Origin: Ligula intestinalis | Taxonomy: Eukaryota > Platyhelminthes > Cestoda > Diphyllobothriidea > Diphyllobothriidae | Assembly: GCA_036362985.1 (NCBI GenBank) | Contig: JAYGXS010000004.1 | Location: 49,229,587-49,293,586 of the forward strand | Length of the DNA stretch: 64,000 bases | Direction of reading: 5' to 3' | In this document: positions 20,315 through 30,404 of the stretch, in pieces | How the letters are laid out: each line of letters opens with the position of its first letter | Position numbering within the stretch: the first letter of the stretch is position 1 | Translations under genes and position numbers: made by a program | Notes under the pieces: model-generated | Told to the model about the DNA's origin: nothing | What the model saw: the letters and a program-made list of their open reading frames with translations, nothing else | Databases searched by the model: none

Positions 20315-21036
20315 GGGCAAAAATAGCTTATGTAGACCCACTCATATACCCCCTAGTCCCAGCACTTTGTCCTGCAAAAACGGTGGTTATAGAGTTTTGG
20401 GGGGAAAAGAAATAGGATAGATAGAAAAGGAAATTTTTAGAAGTAAGTGTAAAGTGAAAAAATGTAGTCGAAGTTGCTTCCCGTGGCCGCTGGGAGTAAG
20501 TTGTTTCGCATGTAAATTGAAGGTGTGTGCGGCGCTTCTCACCGCGCACTATACTAATCTAACCCCAGAACGGTAAGTTGGACCTCAGGTAAGTTGAAGT
20601 AGACGACCTCCTAACCACCGTTTTAATTTTTCGGGAAATTCAAAAATACTACAACAGCACTTCTAAATACAAGAAAATAGAAATGCATTGAGCATTTATT
20701 AAAGTATATTACACTGCGTGTCCAAATTTCCCTCCCATAAAACCCGATAAACACCGTTTTCGTAGGAAAATATGCAGGTTGGAGGGATCAATGAGTGGGG
20801 CTACATAAGCCACTGATGTCTAATCAGGTTTTTCTGCAATAAGTAAAACGATAATACAGATTAGGAAAATCTACAGATATAAATCAACAACACTTCTAAA
20901 TACAGTTAACACAGTAATCAATTGCGTGTCCTAATTTTCCACCCATACAACCATATAACCTCCGTTTTCGTAGGAAAAAATGCAGGGAGTATGGATTAAT
21001 GAGTGGGCCTACATAAGCTACGGTTGTCAAAAAGGA
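20315..21036 (+). mobile_element. Family A inverted-repeat element (A1) with partial second copy
   Basis: The left end carries CTCATATACCCCCTAGTCCC, then AGCACTTTGTCCTG and an ACGGTGGTTATAGAG box. The internal block GCCGCTGGGAGTAAGTTGTT, CGCATGTAAATTGAAGGTGT and ACTATACTAATCTAAC is diagnostic. The first right end, with a CACCGTTTTCGTAGGAAAA box, closes near 20820. A second right half (20822-21036, AACGATAATACAGATTAGG to TAAGCTACGGTTGTCA) follows. The arrangement suggests two copies joined by deletion. No transposase is encoded. Confidence 0.75.
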
Positions 21037-22670
21037 AGCCATATTGCGGTTTAACCAAGTATATTATGCGGTAAAATGAAGGTAGTTTTTTTAGAAAGCA
21101 AGAAAATTTGGAAAACGCGAACGATGTTTTTAGCAGAAATAATATTCTGCCCGTTCCGCTTAAAGTTTTTGCATTCATTGATTCTCTGCTATTTTATCTA
21201 GATGCTTGAATGGGGTTCGTTTACGGCCTAACAGAGAAAAATTATGGCATTTCGCGATATCTTGCACATGGTTGATGACAGGTTCTATTTTCGGCGTAGT
21301 AAAAGAACTTATGCTCTCGTGGGTTTGTTACTTATCTTTATGGCACAAAAACTTAACAATTTTGGATAGAAAAATTTTGAAAATTTTTTCCACTCTTCTT
21401 TTCCCGACAATAGTGCCTTCTCTCACGCGTGCACTTCTTCAATTACATGAAAGCCAAACAAAATTGTTTGTCCTCTGAACACAAAAAAGGAAAAAGAATC
21501 TGGTTTTTATCAGTGCCCTTTTATAGTACAACACGCACAAACAAGAACTTTTGGTCCGCAGCGTTTAATCGTGCAGGAAAATCCTTGAATACAAACAAAC
21601 GTTGGATTTAGCACAATTCTGCCCCTATTTGTCCCCAGTATACTGATCTGAGCTGTCATTTGTTCTAGTAAACAGCATTTTGCGCCTTAAGTCAACCCAA
21701 TGAAACAAAATAAATAACCTCAAGTGTGTGTGTGTGTGTTAAATCCCCCACTAAAATATTAATTTTCACATTTCATCAGATATACAAACTACTGTCGGTC
21801 TGATGCAGGTTCCCTTTCCTGCGCCTACATATCTCTGCTGTAGTTGGTGATTCTTCTCGGAATGGACAGTCGAACTGCCGTGAGGGTAATTTTAGTCTCA
21901 GTAGCAAACAGGAGAACTTGTGCGGGCAACATTAAGCAGTTCTGATTTCCGATTTATCTTGAGACAGTAATAGGTGGGTGGCGTCTCAGAATTTCATTCA
22001 AGGTCAATAGTGAACGATACCACAACATGCATGTTTCTCGTCTTATTTAGCATTACCTTTGCTAGTATGCATATAGAGGAAGGGGGTACAGACACTACTA
22101 CTGTATGGCCTTCGATCATGTGATTATTCTAATACGGATAAGAAATTCCCCAAATTCTGCGTTCTACTCAAACGAGTAGAATTCCCTCCACTAGAAGGTT
22201 ACTGTTTGTTGCATCTGTCTTCCACTCAATTAGAGCGCGTTCGTGGACAGAAGCGATGTCCTTGCCAAAACTGCTTAAGGAGGGGTGAATAATTGCTTTC
22301 AGGTAACTAATTGTGCCTGGAAGTACTAAGCAAAACTCAGGAGAAAGTAATCAGAGAAAGCATAATCAGAAGGAACGCATAAAAGTACACCCCACAATCG
22401 AAAGTTTGCTCTATCAACAAGCGACTGGAGATGTTGCTGATTATCCACAGTGGCGAACCGCGAAGGTCAACTGCGTTGCTGTTCTGAGGAATTTTAGTGT
22501 TTGCGATGGACGTGTTACTTTGCAATATGGCATACATCTTCGGTATTACTGTTGCTGTCGGTATGATAAGGTCGGCTGGCAACATCTGTAGAGTATCCTC
22601 CTAAAGATCCAAAGAAGTGCATTCTCAGCAGACCCCTTAACGCTCAGTTTACTATGAAATTATTGGTAAA
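21037..22670. other. Unassigned stretch
   Basis: AT-rich and noncoding in appearance, with a short (GT)n run at about 21725-21739. The frame at 22313-22591 (92 codons) is not recognised and has a competing frame on the other strand. Confidence 0.4.
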
Positions 22671-22675
22671 GAAAA

Positions 22676-22805
22676 GGTAACAGTAAAGTTGGTAGCCCAC
22701 CTTAGGTATCTGTTGCCCCTACTCCTCTGGTTACTTGTAGTTTTATTAGTTTTATTTTACTGTAGTATAATGTTTAGTTTAGTAGTTTAATTTTAGTTTA
22801 GTTAG
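22676..22805 (+). repeat. Direct repeat unit (with 23540-23650)
   Basis: GTAACAGTAAAGTTGGTAGC, CCACCTTAGGTA and TAGTTTTATTAG, then AGTTTAGTTAGAT, recur in the same order about 860 bp downstream. An AATAAA word follows at about 22838. It could be a pair of retroelement ends or a segmental duplication; no coding sequence links them. Confidence 0.5.
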
Positions 22806-23539
22806 ATGTCACCGTGTACAGGGGTTCATCCTCGGAAATAAAAGCAAAAGCCAAATAGGCAACAATTATAAAGAATGCAGGCCAATCAAATATCAGTGAC
22901 GCACGTTTGGAAGTGGCTGCGCAGGGCTTTGTACGCTAGTGCCAAATCGATACATCGAGTGATTGAGTTCCTACTCGTAAACCAAGCTTTAATCGATTCT
23001 CGGCTCGTCTTGTTTCCGGCGTGCATGAGTGTCGTTATGGTAGAGAGGCTAAACTCATACCCCATTTCTTAGATGGGAGCAGCAACCTGCAAAAATTCCT
23101 CGTCCCGTCACACATCCAACTTATTTTCATGTATGCGTGATCCCAGCATACGTTTATTTTGACCTGTGTAATTACGAAGACAGCCTAAGCATGAGGATGT
23201 GTTACGTAACTACAGATTGCTTTTCGGGAAACTATTATAAACCCATAAATACTGCTCTGACTCTAACAGCTCCTTATTCTTGCTAAGGTGCACATTAAAT
23301 TTCCAGTTACTTTTAGGCAACATGCTCTGTAGATAAACGAAAATGCTATGGGTTTAGCTCTTCGGCTTTTTTTGGCCGATGTTTTCATGGGAAATCTGGA
23401 ACTGTCTCAATCAAGCACTCAGATTAACACGCCCAGACATCGCGATCTCCGCATTAATGGTATATTTGTAATAATTATTATGTAGACTGACGTAGTTATT
23501 ATCTTAAAAAGTTTAACTTGGGCACATCAGTCAAGAAAG
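22806..23539. other. Unassigned stretch between direct repeats
   Basis: No gene recognised between the two repeat units. A short frame at 22875-23072 is not diagnostic. Confidence 0.4.
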
Positions 23540-23650
23540 AGCAACAAGTAAGTCGGTCGCCCACCTTAAGTACCCCTCACCCCTAGTCCTGTATTTACCT
23601 TTAGTTTTATTAGATTTAAAGTTTATTTTTTAGTTTAGTTAGATAAATAT
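23540..23650 (+). repeat. Direct repeat unit, second copy
   Basis: GCAACAAGTAAGTCGGTCGC, CCACCTTAAGTACC, TTTAGTTTTATTAGA and TTTAGTTTAGTTAGAT match the copy at 22676-22805. It runs into a 100-bp A-rich stretch (23650-23760) that is roughly complementary to its own T-rich part. Confidence 0.5.
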
Positions 23651-24120
23651 ACTTAAATAACTACTTTACACCAAACAAAGCTGAACTAAACAAATCTACC
23701 TAAAATAAAAACCAAAATTAATTTAAAAGTAAACTAATAAACTAGAAAATAAACTAGACTCGGCAAAACTGTCTTGTAGGGCCACCTACATATCCACCCC
23801 CGCCCAATCGTCCAACGTAATTTGTGGTCGAACACTTTATTATTAGTAAGTGGGTGCAAGCAAATATTTACTTGTGTTGGAACTGATAAAAAATATTCAT
23901 TTAAAGAAACGTATTGTGCATTTCAATGCACTAAATAAAAACCACTCCATCAACATAAACACCTGCTGCCCAGGAACTGATGCCGCATAACGGAACTTCA
24001 ATCGTCAACGAAAAACGGGAAATTCAACCTTATATCGCTGAATTTAATGAATATGTAAATTTAGGTTATTGTTTCAAGTCAAAGGAACAAAAGACCTCTA
24101 AAGACAGTCCTGCCGTAGGC
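23651..24120. other. AT-rich unassigned stretch
   Basis: Very AT-rich, especially 23650-23760. No gene or known repeat recognised. Confidence 0.4.
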
Positions 24121-24124
24121 TAAT

Positions 24125-24515
24125 ACAATCAGTCCCGTATTTTCCTGACGTTTTGGATTCTGTCGAAAATCCTCAGTCATAGGTACTGGTAAGATAGTTT
24201 GAGCCATGCGCAGATATGGGTGAAACATGCACAGGTTGCACGATATTTATAGTTCATAGCGGTCATCCGCGTGCGTACCATAATTATCCGCTCCTGTAGC
24301 CACCGAATAGGGGCTTAATTGGTGCGATGAGGGCTTGACACTTCGCGTTCAGCTCATTAATTGCCGCGACGTCCTTGTGCGTGTCGGATTCGGGCTTCGT
24401 AATTGCGAGTTGTTGCTGGGCCCGGCCCTATGATTAAGGCTTCTCGATAGAATCTGAAACGTCAGGAAAACAAAACTCTTGTACCAGTGATTGCATCTTT
24501 TGCTTCCGGTACCAC
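24125..24515 (-). mobile_element. PLE cassette remnant with inverted ends
   Basis: The left end (about 24136-24200) has TTTTCCTGACGTTTTGGATT and GAAAATCCTCAGTCATAGG. The right end (about 24429-24500) has the inverted form, ATGATTAAGGCTTCTCGATA then CTGAAACGTCAGGAAAACA. The interior left part, AACATGCACAGGTTGCACG, is nearly identical to 41.09 kb. On the minus strand each end would fold as a short GGATT stem followed by AAACGTC, a decayed hammerhead. No GIY-YIG coding sequence remains. Confidence 0.6.
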
Positions 24516-25160
24516 TTAATTTGCAGGTAAGGTTTATCTTTTTAGTAAAGACCACCAATTTTAAGTGGGCGGGGCATTCCTATTCCCACGTTCTGTTTAG
24601 GTAATCCTACAAGTCATCCCTCTCTGTCTACCTCTTAAAAAACTTGGCATTTAGCGTGAATGACCCCTTAATTTTTATCTTCTCCCAAATGTGTTTTAAA
24701 GCTCACAGAAGCCCTACATTTATCCTCAAATGTACGAAATTCTTTGAAGGGACGCCTGCCAAAGAACAACGGCAAAAATATGGTAAACCAGGGCAACTTA
24801 AAGGATAAATAATAAACGAAATTTGAGTGATATGAGTGAAATATGTATTTAAACGTAGTTATTCTATTCTGCAAAAAATTACTTGGATACTTCTTTGTTT
24901 TGCCACGTGTAGATGGAGTTCAGTGAAATGGAAATCAGGATGAGCAAGTGCCTTATTTCTTCCTGGAATAACGGCGGTAATTTGTGTCACTTCCGTCTGC
25001 ATAGAATTAAATCACACACCTGCTATGAGTATACAGTTCAATTTATGCCTGCAAAACCAGGAGTAAAGTTTATGTAGGGAACCTTAATTAGTAAGAAATT
25101 AGTGAAATTATAAAGTGGAATATTCATTTTGCGATAGATTCAAAAACAAATAGAATTTTA
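24516..25160. other. Unassigned stretch
   Basis: No gene or known repeat recognised. Confidence 0.4.
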
Positions 25161-25738
25161 TGGCAAAAGTAGCTAAAATAGTGGACCTCATATACCCCTA
25201 GTCCCAGCATTTTGTCCTACGGAAACGGTGGCTATAGGGTTTTATGGGTGGAGAGTAAGAATAGGCAGTGGAATATACTTTAATAACTGTTATATGTATT
25301 TTTATTTTGTTTTATTAAGAAGTGTTGTTAATTTATATCTGTAGATTTTCTTAATCTGTATTATCTTTTAACGCATTGCGGGAAAGCCCGATTATCCAAT
25401 TGCAGGTACCTTGAAATGCCCGAAAAATAGAAATAGTGGTAAGGAGATCATCTACTTAAACTTAAATGAGGTCCTCCTTACCGTTATGGAATAAGATAAG
25501 TATAGCCCGCTGCGCGATGATCCGTGCATAACTTCAATTTACATGCGGAACAACTTACTCCCAGCGGCCGTTGGAAACAACTTCGACTTCATTTTTTCAC
25601 TTTACACTTACTTCTAAAAATGTCCTCTGCCTATCCTATTTTCCCACCCCCCAAAACCCTAAAAACACGGTTTTTGTAGGAATAAAATCATGTGACTAGG
25701 GGTTTTATGAGGTGCACTTCTTTAACTTATTTTGTCAA
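25161..25738 (-). mobile_element. Family A inverted-repeat element (A2)
   Basis: Full-length copy in inverse orientation. The left end is GGACCTCATATACCCCTAGT then CCCAGCATTTTGTCCTACGG; the right end is its complement, ending near GAGGTGCACTTCTT. The internal block CCGTTATGGAATAAG, AACTTACTCCCAGCGGCCG is the reverse complement of that in A1. The terminal inverted repeats are about 100 bp with mismatches. There is no open frame, so it is a non-autonomous DNA element. Confidence 0.8.
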
Positions 25739-26210
25739 TTTTTCTTCCGTGTACTTTGTGCGATTTACAGACGTCACCTTGCAACAGTTTTATATATGTC
25801 AAGTTAATAATTTTAAAAATTAGTAGATGTAAAGCATGGAGGTGGATCCTCGGGGTCGAAATTTCAGTGGACATTTGAGCCGAAGAAAATCCATTATTGA
25901 AGTATAATCACACAATGCCCATTCTGCAAAAAGCGGAAACATCAGCAACCTACGTACGTGAACTTAAAGCCAGTACCTAAGTTGATAGTATGTATAATAG
26001 CATTTTGGCGAAATAATATAAAAGGCATTAATTTTAAGCAGCCAAATAACACTGGACGTCTTTCAAGCAAGGTTAACTATAAACATATATTTCTGCAGGA
26101 AGAAAGACAAACCTGAGCCCTGAGTTGATTTTCAAGTTATAATTACCTCCTGTGCCCTATTCGATTGTTGAAATGTTTTATCATAAAACTTTCCTTCCAT
26201 TAACTACTAG
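25739..26210. other. Unassigned stretch upstream of the candidate gene
   Basis: AT-rich. If the frame at 26213 is real, its promoter and upstream exons would be here, but no convincing element is visible. Confidence 0.4.
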
Positions 26211-26212
26211 CA

Positions 26213-26602
26213 ATGAGAATAACATTTATGATCCTATCCATCTCATGCATAATCAGTTCACCAAGAGACTTCCAACCAGATTGGTTACTAGAAAGGATTG
26301 CATTTTTAGAATCGTTATATCAACCAGAAAATTCAAAATCAATGGGTGTGTTTCATCGCGACGGTAAGCTTTCCTTGCATCCCTGCTTGCGAAGCGCATA
26401 CTCAGACATTAACCAGATGCTAGAGCGAGACGAAAATAACCCACTACAGGCGGAAAGACCTTACCCGTCTATGTTTTCCCAGTATGCCCTTTCCTCTGGG
26501 ACCATTATTCACAAAGCAGCCCTTCGGCTCGACGTCATTTGTCATTTGCTCCGTAAAATGAAGAAGTTCCGCGAAGGTCATCCAGAACAGAGACCAGGCT
26601 AG
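26213..26602 (+). CDS. Candidate small secreted protein (129 aa), unrecognised
   Basis: The frame begins ATGAGAATAACATTT with an A at -3. The first 17 or so residues (MRITFMILSISCIISS) look like a signal peptide: one early basic residue, a hydrophobic core and small residues before a possible cleavage site. The rest is polar and mixed, with two cysteines (HPCLRS and VICHLL), a KMKKF dibasic stretch near the C-terminus and a final HPEQRPG. A terminal glycine before a stop can be an amide donor in neuropeptide precursors, but nothing else proves that role. A GGTAAGC donor-like word at about 26364 raises the alternative of an exon with an intron. It overlaps none of the repeats I recognised. I do not recognise the family; a chance frame is possible. 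Confidence 0.3.
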   Translation: MRITFMILSISCIISSPRDFQPDWLLERIAFLESLYQPENSKSMGVFHRDGKLSLHPCLRSAYSDINQMLERDENNPLQAERPYPSMFSQYALSSGTIIHKAALRLDVICHLLRKMKKFREGHPEQRPG

Positions 26603-26741
26603 GCGTGTTTACCCTTCCTACCAAGCAGACCTAGGCACCGCATTTCACTCGTCTAGCGGCCTGTGTTTGAGTTTATGCGAAGCAAAAGGTCTAAGTGTCC
26701 AAGCCTTATAAAGCAAATTTTACTCCCAGACACAGAGAAAA
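26603..26741. other. Short spacer before the ribozyme repeat
   Basis: No feature recognised, and no polyadenylation word is obvious directly after the 26602 stop. Confidence 0.4.
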
Positions 26742-26800
26742 GACGGCAGTCTTTGACGTTGTAACTTACCATGCTAACAGCCTAGGTACTTGCTAAAAGG

Positions 26801-26875
26801 CCCAGACACGTGTTTCACCGGATTTCTGCCGCTGCTTGAAACAGCTGCGAGGGCTCCGGCTCATCAGTGGGTCGC
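26801..26875 (-). ncRNA. Hammerhead ribozyme 1 (type I)
   Basis: On the minus strand helix I CCCA is followed by CTGATGA (complement of 26861-26867). Stem II follows, GCCGG...CCGGT, with a G-U closing pair and an inner GCTG...CAGC hairpin. Then come GAA, helix III ACACGTGT and the cleavage-site C (26805), and helix I resumes with TGGG. All core residues are consensus. Outside CCCA/TGGG an internal loop is followed by GCT pairing with AGC. The palindromic helix III is typical of hammerheads that work best as dimers. Confidence 0.85.
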
Positions 26876-27136
26876 CCAGCTTTCCATATCTGCTTTCTGG
26901 TTCATATACCGGTTTTGAAAGTTCAGCTTTTTAATCTCCAGAGAAATTAATTTCTGATCGCGGTATATATCAGTAAATATAAGGTCTACAGGCATAGCCC
27001 AAAATCGTAAGTGTATATTTGTGTTGAAACCAGTCAACCCCAATAAAATATACACCTGCTACCGCAGGACAGTCTTAAATAGTATAAATTGACGTTGTCA
27101 TTTACCATACTAACAGCCTAGGTACTTGCTAAAAGG

Positions 27137-27211
27137 CCCAGACACGTGTTTCGCCGGTATTCTGCCGCTGCTTGACACAGCTGCGAGGGCTCCGGCTCAT
27201 CAGTGGGTCGC
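27137..27211 (-). ncRNA. Hammerhead ribozyme 2 (type I)
   Basis: Same fold as ribozyme 1, with perfect stem II pairing: CTGATGA (27197-27203), GCCGG (27192-27196) with CCGGC (27153-27157), GAA (27150-27152), helix III ACACGTGT (27142-27149), cleavage-site C (27141), and helix I CCCA/TGGG (27204-27207 with 27137-27140). Every core position fits the hammerhead consensus. The distance from its cleavage base to that of ribozyme 1 is 336 bp. Confidence 0.9.
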
Positions 27212-27339
27212 CCAGCTTTCCCTATCTGCTTTATGGTTGATATACTGGATTTGAAAGCTAAACGGTTGTCGTTGTTTAAGAACTTAAACTTGAATAAGCT
27301 CCTTCTCAAAACAAGCGAACATCCGTGTCCCAGGAAGCA

Positions 27340-28230
27340 ATTGAGAAGAAGAAGAAGAAGACTCGATCGCTGGGACAATATGTTTATTCGCCTGACGTTT
27401 CGATATCCGTCGCGGATTCGTCATCAGAGACATGAGTAGCAGAAAGGTAAAGTATGCACAGACGTTTGCAGTATTTATAGAACACAGTCATTACTGCGAG
27501 CATACAGCGACAATTAACGTTAATTGCCTTCTTGTGCGTGGACTGCTTGTTGGACGGCACGCGGGCTCTGACCTGTTGAACTTTCGTCACGGGCGGTGAG
27601 CTCGGGCATGATGATTGCTCGGCCGTCTGGCTCCCCGGTGTTGGCGTGCGATGAGGCGGTGGCCTGCCCATTCCTCAAGTGACGGCTTGCTTTGGCCACA
27701 TTGAATCTCAGGATTGAATATGGATTGGGCAAATCGTTGCACTTGTTAATGGATTGGGGGCCCGTGAACCATGACTCAAGTAGTTCTCGGCTCACCCGAT
27801 TGTCACCTCTTGCGAGAATTTCGGCCTCATCAAATTTGAAGGTGTGGCCGGGTCTCGTCGAATGAGCCGCAACTTGAGAATTGGCATCATTTCGCCGTAC
27901 TGCAGCCGCGTGTTCGGCAATTCGCGTCTTGAGAAGTCTGCCAGTTTCTCCGACATAGTTGCTTTGACCGCAACTGCACCAGATCCTGTAGACGACCCCA
28001 GATGTTTCTTGCCGTGGCAGTGGGTCTTTCGGCTTCATTATCTGACGCCTTATGGTTGCCTCCAGCCTGTGTGCGACTCCAACTCCAAGTGGTGCGAGAA
28101 GGCGGCCGACTGCTTCCGGGCCTCGAATATGTATTTGCTCGGGAAGGCATTAGCCTAGATTCACACTCCTTGCTAAGCTCAAGGAAGTATGAGACCCAGT
28201 GCTGATTTTTGATCAGCATTATCTCTGACT
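27340..28230 (-). pseudogene. PLE 3' end with intact GIY-YIG nuclease domain
   Basis: The frame is open from about 28160 to 27520 on the minus strand and extends upstream of the methionine at 28038, so that methionine is not the true start. Order: the RT-nuclease linker (EAVGRLLAPLGVGVAHRLEA, TIRRQIMKPKDPLP), the GIY motif SGVVYRIWCSCGQ with a CxC pair, the YIG motif NYVGETGR, LKTRIAEH, a second histidine region TRPGHTF, and the catalytic-glutamate helix RELLESWF followed by N in SINKC. All expected catalytic residues of a GIY-YIG enzyme are visible: both Y, the R region, E and N. The C-terminal part is low-complexity. The RT domain upstream is missing. A hammerhead-like tail lies at 27385-27435. 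This is one of the best-preserved nuclease domains in the window. Confidence 0.85.
27383..27436 (-). ncRNA. Hammerhead-like motif in the 27.4-kb PLE tail
   Basis: On the minus strand CTGATGA, then C, a stem II GAATCCG...CGGATATC with one bulge, GAAACG and TCAGGCGAATAAA. The CTGATGA and GAAA cores are intact. One extra base sits between CTGATGA and stem II, and helix III is very short, so the fold is non-standard. Confidence 0.55.
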
Positions 28231-28920
28231 AATATTAGTATCAGAAATAGTACCAGTACTACTTACACTCACCTTCAGTGCTAGTTAGTAGAAGAAGTAG
28301 TAGCAGCCGCATCAGTCTCGGCCTCCTTGAGCCTGTCTTCATACCTACTAAGAATGAGCGAGGGTAGGTAGTGCGGTAGTACCCGCGCAAAGTCTACTGT
28401 CACTTATGTTAGGCGGTGTTTCTGGCCTGCATTGGAGAAAGCAGCCTACGTTGGATCCCATTTGGTCTTTCCGATGGAAGAGTGCGGTTGACACTTGCAA
28501 TGTCTACTATGATTTAAACTATGACATAAATCCACCCCTAATCCCCAGTCACTTTCCTGCACTTACCTGTTTTTGCATATCGCGGACTTAATTAAAATCG
28601 ATGGTCTAACACACACGCAATGACATAAGGGAAGGTTGATAAGCAAAATGTAGACAACCAGTGAATAGTAGTTATGAGAGGGCCGAAGGCGTTGAGATGT
28701 GTGGGTGGTTACAGCCCAGTTGGGTCAGAGGTTTGGGGAGTGGCACGGCGTGCAGACTAAGGTATCTGACGATTATTTATGTGCTATTGGAGGGTAATAG
28801 GCGAGTTTCAAGAGAACAAGAGTTTTTATAGCAGGACTTTTGGGTTTCTCAATTGAATCCATCATCAAAGACAGAATCAGATGATGTTGTTGACAATACA
28901 AACGAACGTACGAGACCTAG
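28231..28920. other. Unassigned stretch between two PLE copies
   Basis: No gene recognised. Its left edge may include more decayed RT sequence of the 27.3-28.2 kb copy. Confidence 0.4.
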
Positions 28921-28924
28921 GAAG

Positions 28925-29900
28925 AAATTGAGAAGAAGATGCGGCCGTTGGGGGAACACTTTTATTCGCCTGACGTTTCGACGTCCGTCACGGATTCTTC
29001 ATCGGAGATATAATCAGAGAGCAGTAGCAGATACGGGTAGCGTATGCAAAGGACGTTGCAGTATTTATAGGACAGGGTCATTACTGCACACGCATGACAC
29101 ATAACGATAATTAACGATAATTGCCCTCTTGTGTGTTGATTGCTTGATTACTGGCATTCAGGCCTTGACTTGCTGAACTTTCATCCCGCTTGGTGGAATT
29201 GGACGTGATAAGTGCTCGACCATCTGGTTCACCGGTGTTTGCGTAAGAAGACGCGGTGGCCTGTGCGTTCCCCGAGTGGCCACTGCTTTGGTCACATTGG
29301 GCCTTAGCACCGAATATAGATTGGGCAAGTCGTCGCAATTCATTATAGACTGGGGGCCCGTGAACCACGACTCCAGTAGTTCTTGATTTACATGATTGTT
29401 ACCTCTTGCAAAAATTTTGGCCTCATCAAATTTGAATGTGTGGCCAGATCTCTTCCAATGAGTCGCGACTTGAAAATTGGCATCGTTTCGCCGCACTGCT
29501 ACCGCGTGTTCGGCAATTTGCGTCTTGAAAAGTCTGCCAGTTTCTCCGACATAGTTGCTTTGTCGGCAACTGCACCAGATCCTATACATGACTCCTAATG
29601 ATTCTTGGCGGGGCAGCGCGTTTTTTGGTTTCATTATCTGACGCCTTATGGTTGCCTCCGGCCTCTGCGCGACCCCAACTCCAGGTTGCGTGAGAAGGCA
29701 GTGGGCGGCCGACGGCCTCCGAGCCTTTTTAACGTGTGGGATCGTGATTTGTTGCCCATCTCGTTTCTTAGGTTCACTAAATTGTCCCGGCTTTGCAGTA
29801 CAGTGTAGCTTCTGGTGACGAGCAGCCCCATCAATGTGCATTTTAGGTAACGAGCGAGCCTCTTGGATAAACTTTGTTTCGATTGACGAGCTTCCGCTCA
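28925..29900 (-). pseudogene. Second PLE 3' end, long open GIY-YIG frame
   Basis: A 227-codon frame (29841-29158) reads linker sequence (PGVGVAQRPEATIRRQIMKP, then KNALPRQESLG), VMYRIWCSCRQ, NYVGETGRLFKTQIAEHAVA, RSGHTFKFDEAKIFARGN, and QELLESWFTGPQSIMN. GIY (VMY), YVG, the E of ELLESW and the final N are kept. The R of the usual TRIAEH is Q here (KTQIAEH). It is a paralogue of the copy 1.1 kb away, about 75-80 percent identical by eye, in the same orientation. The tail at 28930-29110 parallels 27350-27540. The RT is absent. Confidence 0.85.
28960..29010 (-). ncRNA. Hammerhead-like motif in the 29.0-kb PLE tail
   Basis: On the minus strand CCGATGA (one change from CTGATGA), then AGAATCCGTGACGGACGTC as stem II and GAAACGTCAGGCGAATAAA. 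It matches the 27.4-kb motif position by position, with the T-to-C change in the core. Confidence 0.5.
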
Positions 29901-30111
29901 GTTATCAGTGCGTGTTTGAGCCTGTGTCCACCACTGATTCCTGCTCCTAGAGCGTGGGCCCCCGGCCACCTGCAGCCAATCAGTGAACTTATGTAGTTGA
30001 ATTGGCTACCAGCTCTCGCGAGACTGGAGCCAAAACTCTCTGGGCTCCAGCAGCGAACCGATCATGAGCGTGAGCTAGAAAGGGGGCAGTAGGATTGAAT
30101 GCAGAAGCATA

Positions 30112-30404
30112 GTGTTGAACTGACCACTGAGGAACTCACGGAACTTCAGAGGGAGCTGAATCACGGGGAGGTGCAAGAACTCTCATGAGGAGAGGTGGAG
30201 GTAGGGGAGGATGCCACCTCTTCTAGTGAGATCAGGCAAGTGTTTCGGGTGCCTGAAAATGTGGACGCATTTTTGGAAAAGCATCACCCAGATAAAGCAT
30301 TAACTACACGGTATGTAAACTTGGTTAAAGATCATTTACTGCCTCGTTTTAGGGACTTCCTCAAACGCCTACAAAAGCGAGGAACACAAAAGACGAGCAA
30401 GTGA
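30112..30404 (+). pseudogene. Tigger/pogo-like transposase C-terminal remnant
   Basis: The frame reads SVELTTEELTELQRELN, then after one stop SSSEIRQVFRVPENVDAFLE, KHHPDKALTTRYVNLVKDHL and LPRFRDFLKRLQKRG-TQKTSK-stop. This resembles the extreme C-terminus of Tigger-family (CENP-B-like) transposases. There an acidic LT-x-EEL...L block and an EI...FIEKxHPxKxxxxRxxxLxxDxxxxxFRxxLKRRxK block follow the DDE core. The catalytic domain and HTH are not present. It is a 5'-truncated relic. Confidence 0.5.

Larger units (their letters stand above)
26742..27262 (-). mobile_element. Tandem hammerhead (retrozyme-like) repeat, about 1.5 units
   Basis: Two direct copies of a roughly 170-180 bp block (26742-26926 and 27068-27262) are separated so that equivalent bases are 336 bp apart. 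Each block contains a hammerhead ribozyme on the minus strand. The unit has no significant open frame. Two ribozymes in direct tandem would cut a minus-strand transcript into a 336-nt monomer, the layout of metazoan and plant retrozymes, which are non-autonomous retroelements spread through small circular RNAs. The second block ends within about 80 bp of the PLE end at 27340. PLEs are a plausible source of reverse transcriptase, but that link is inference. Confidence 0.75.
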
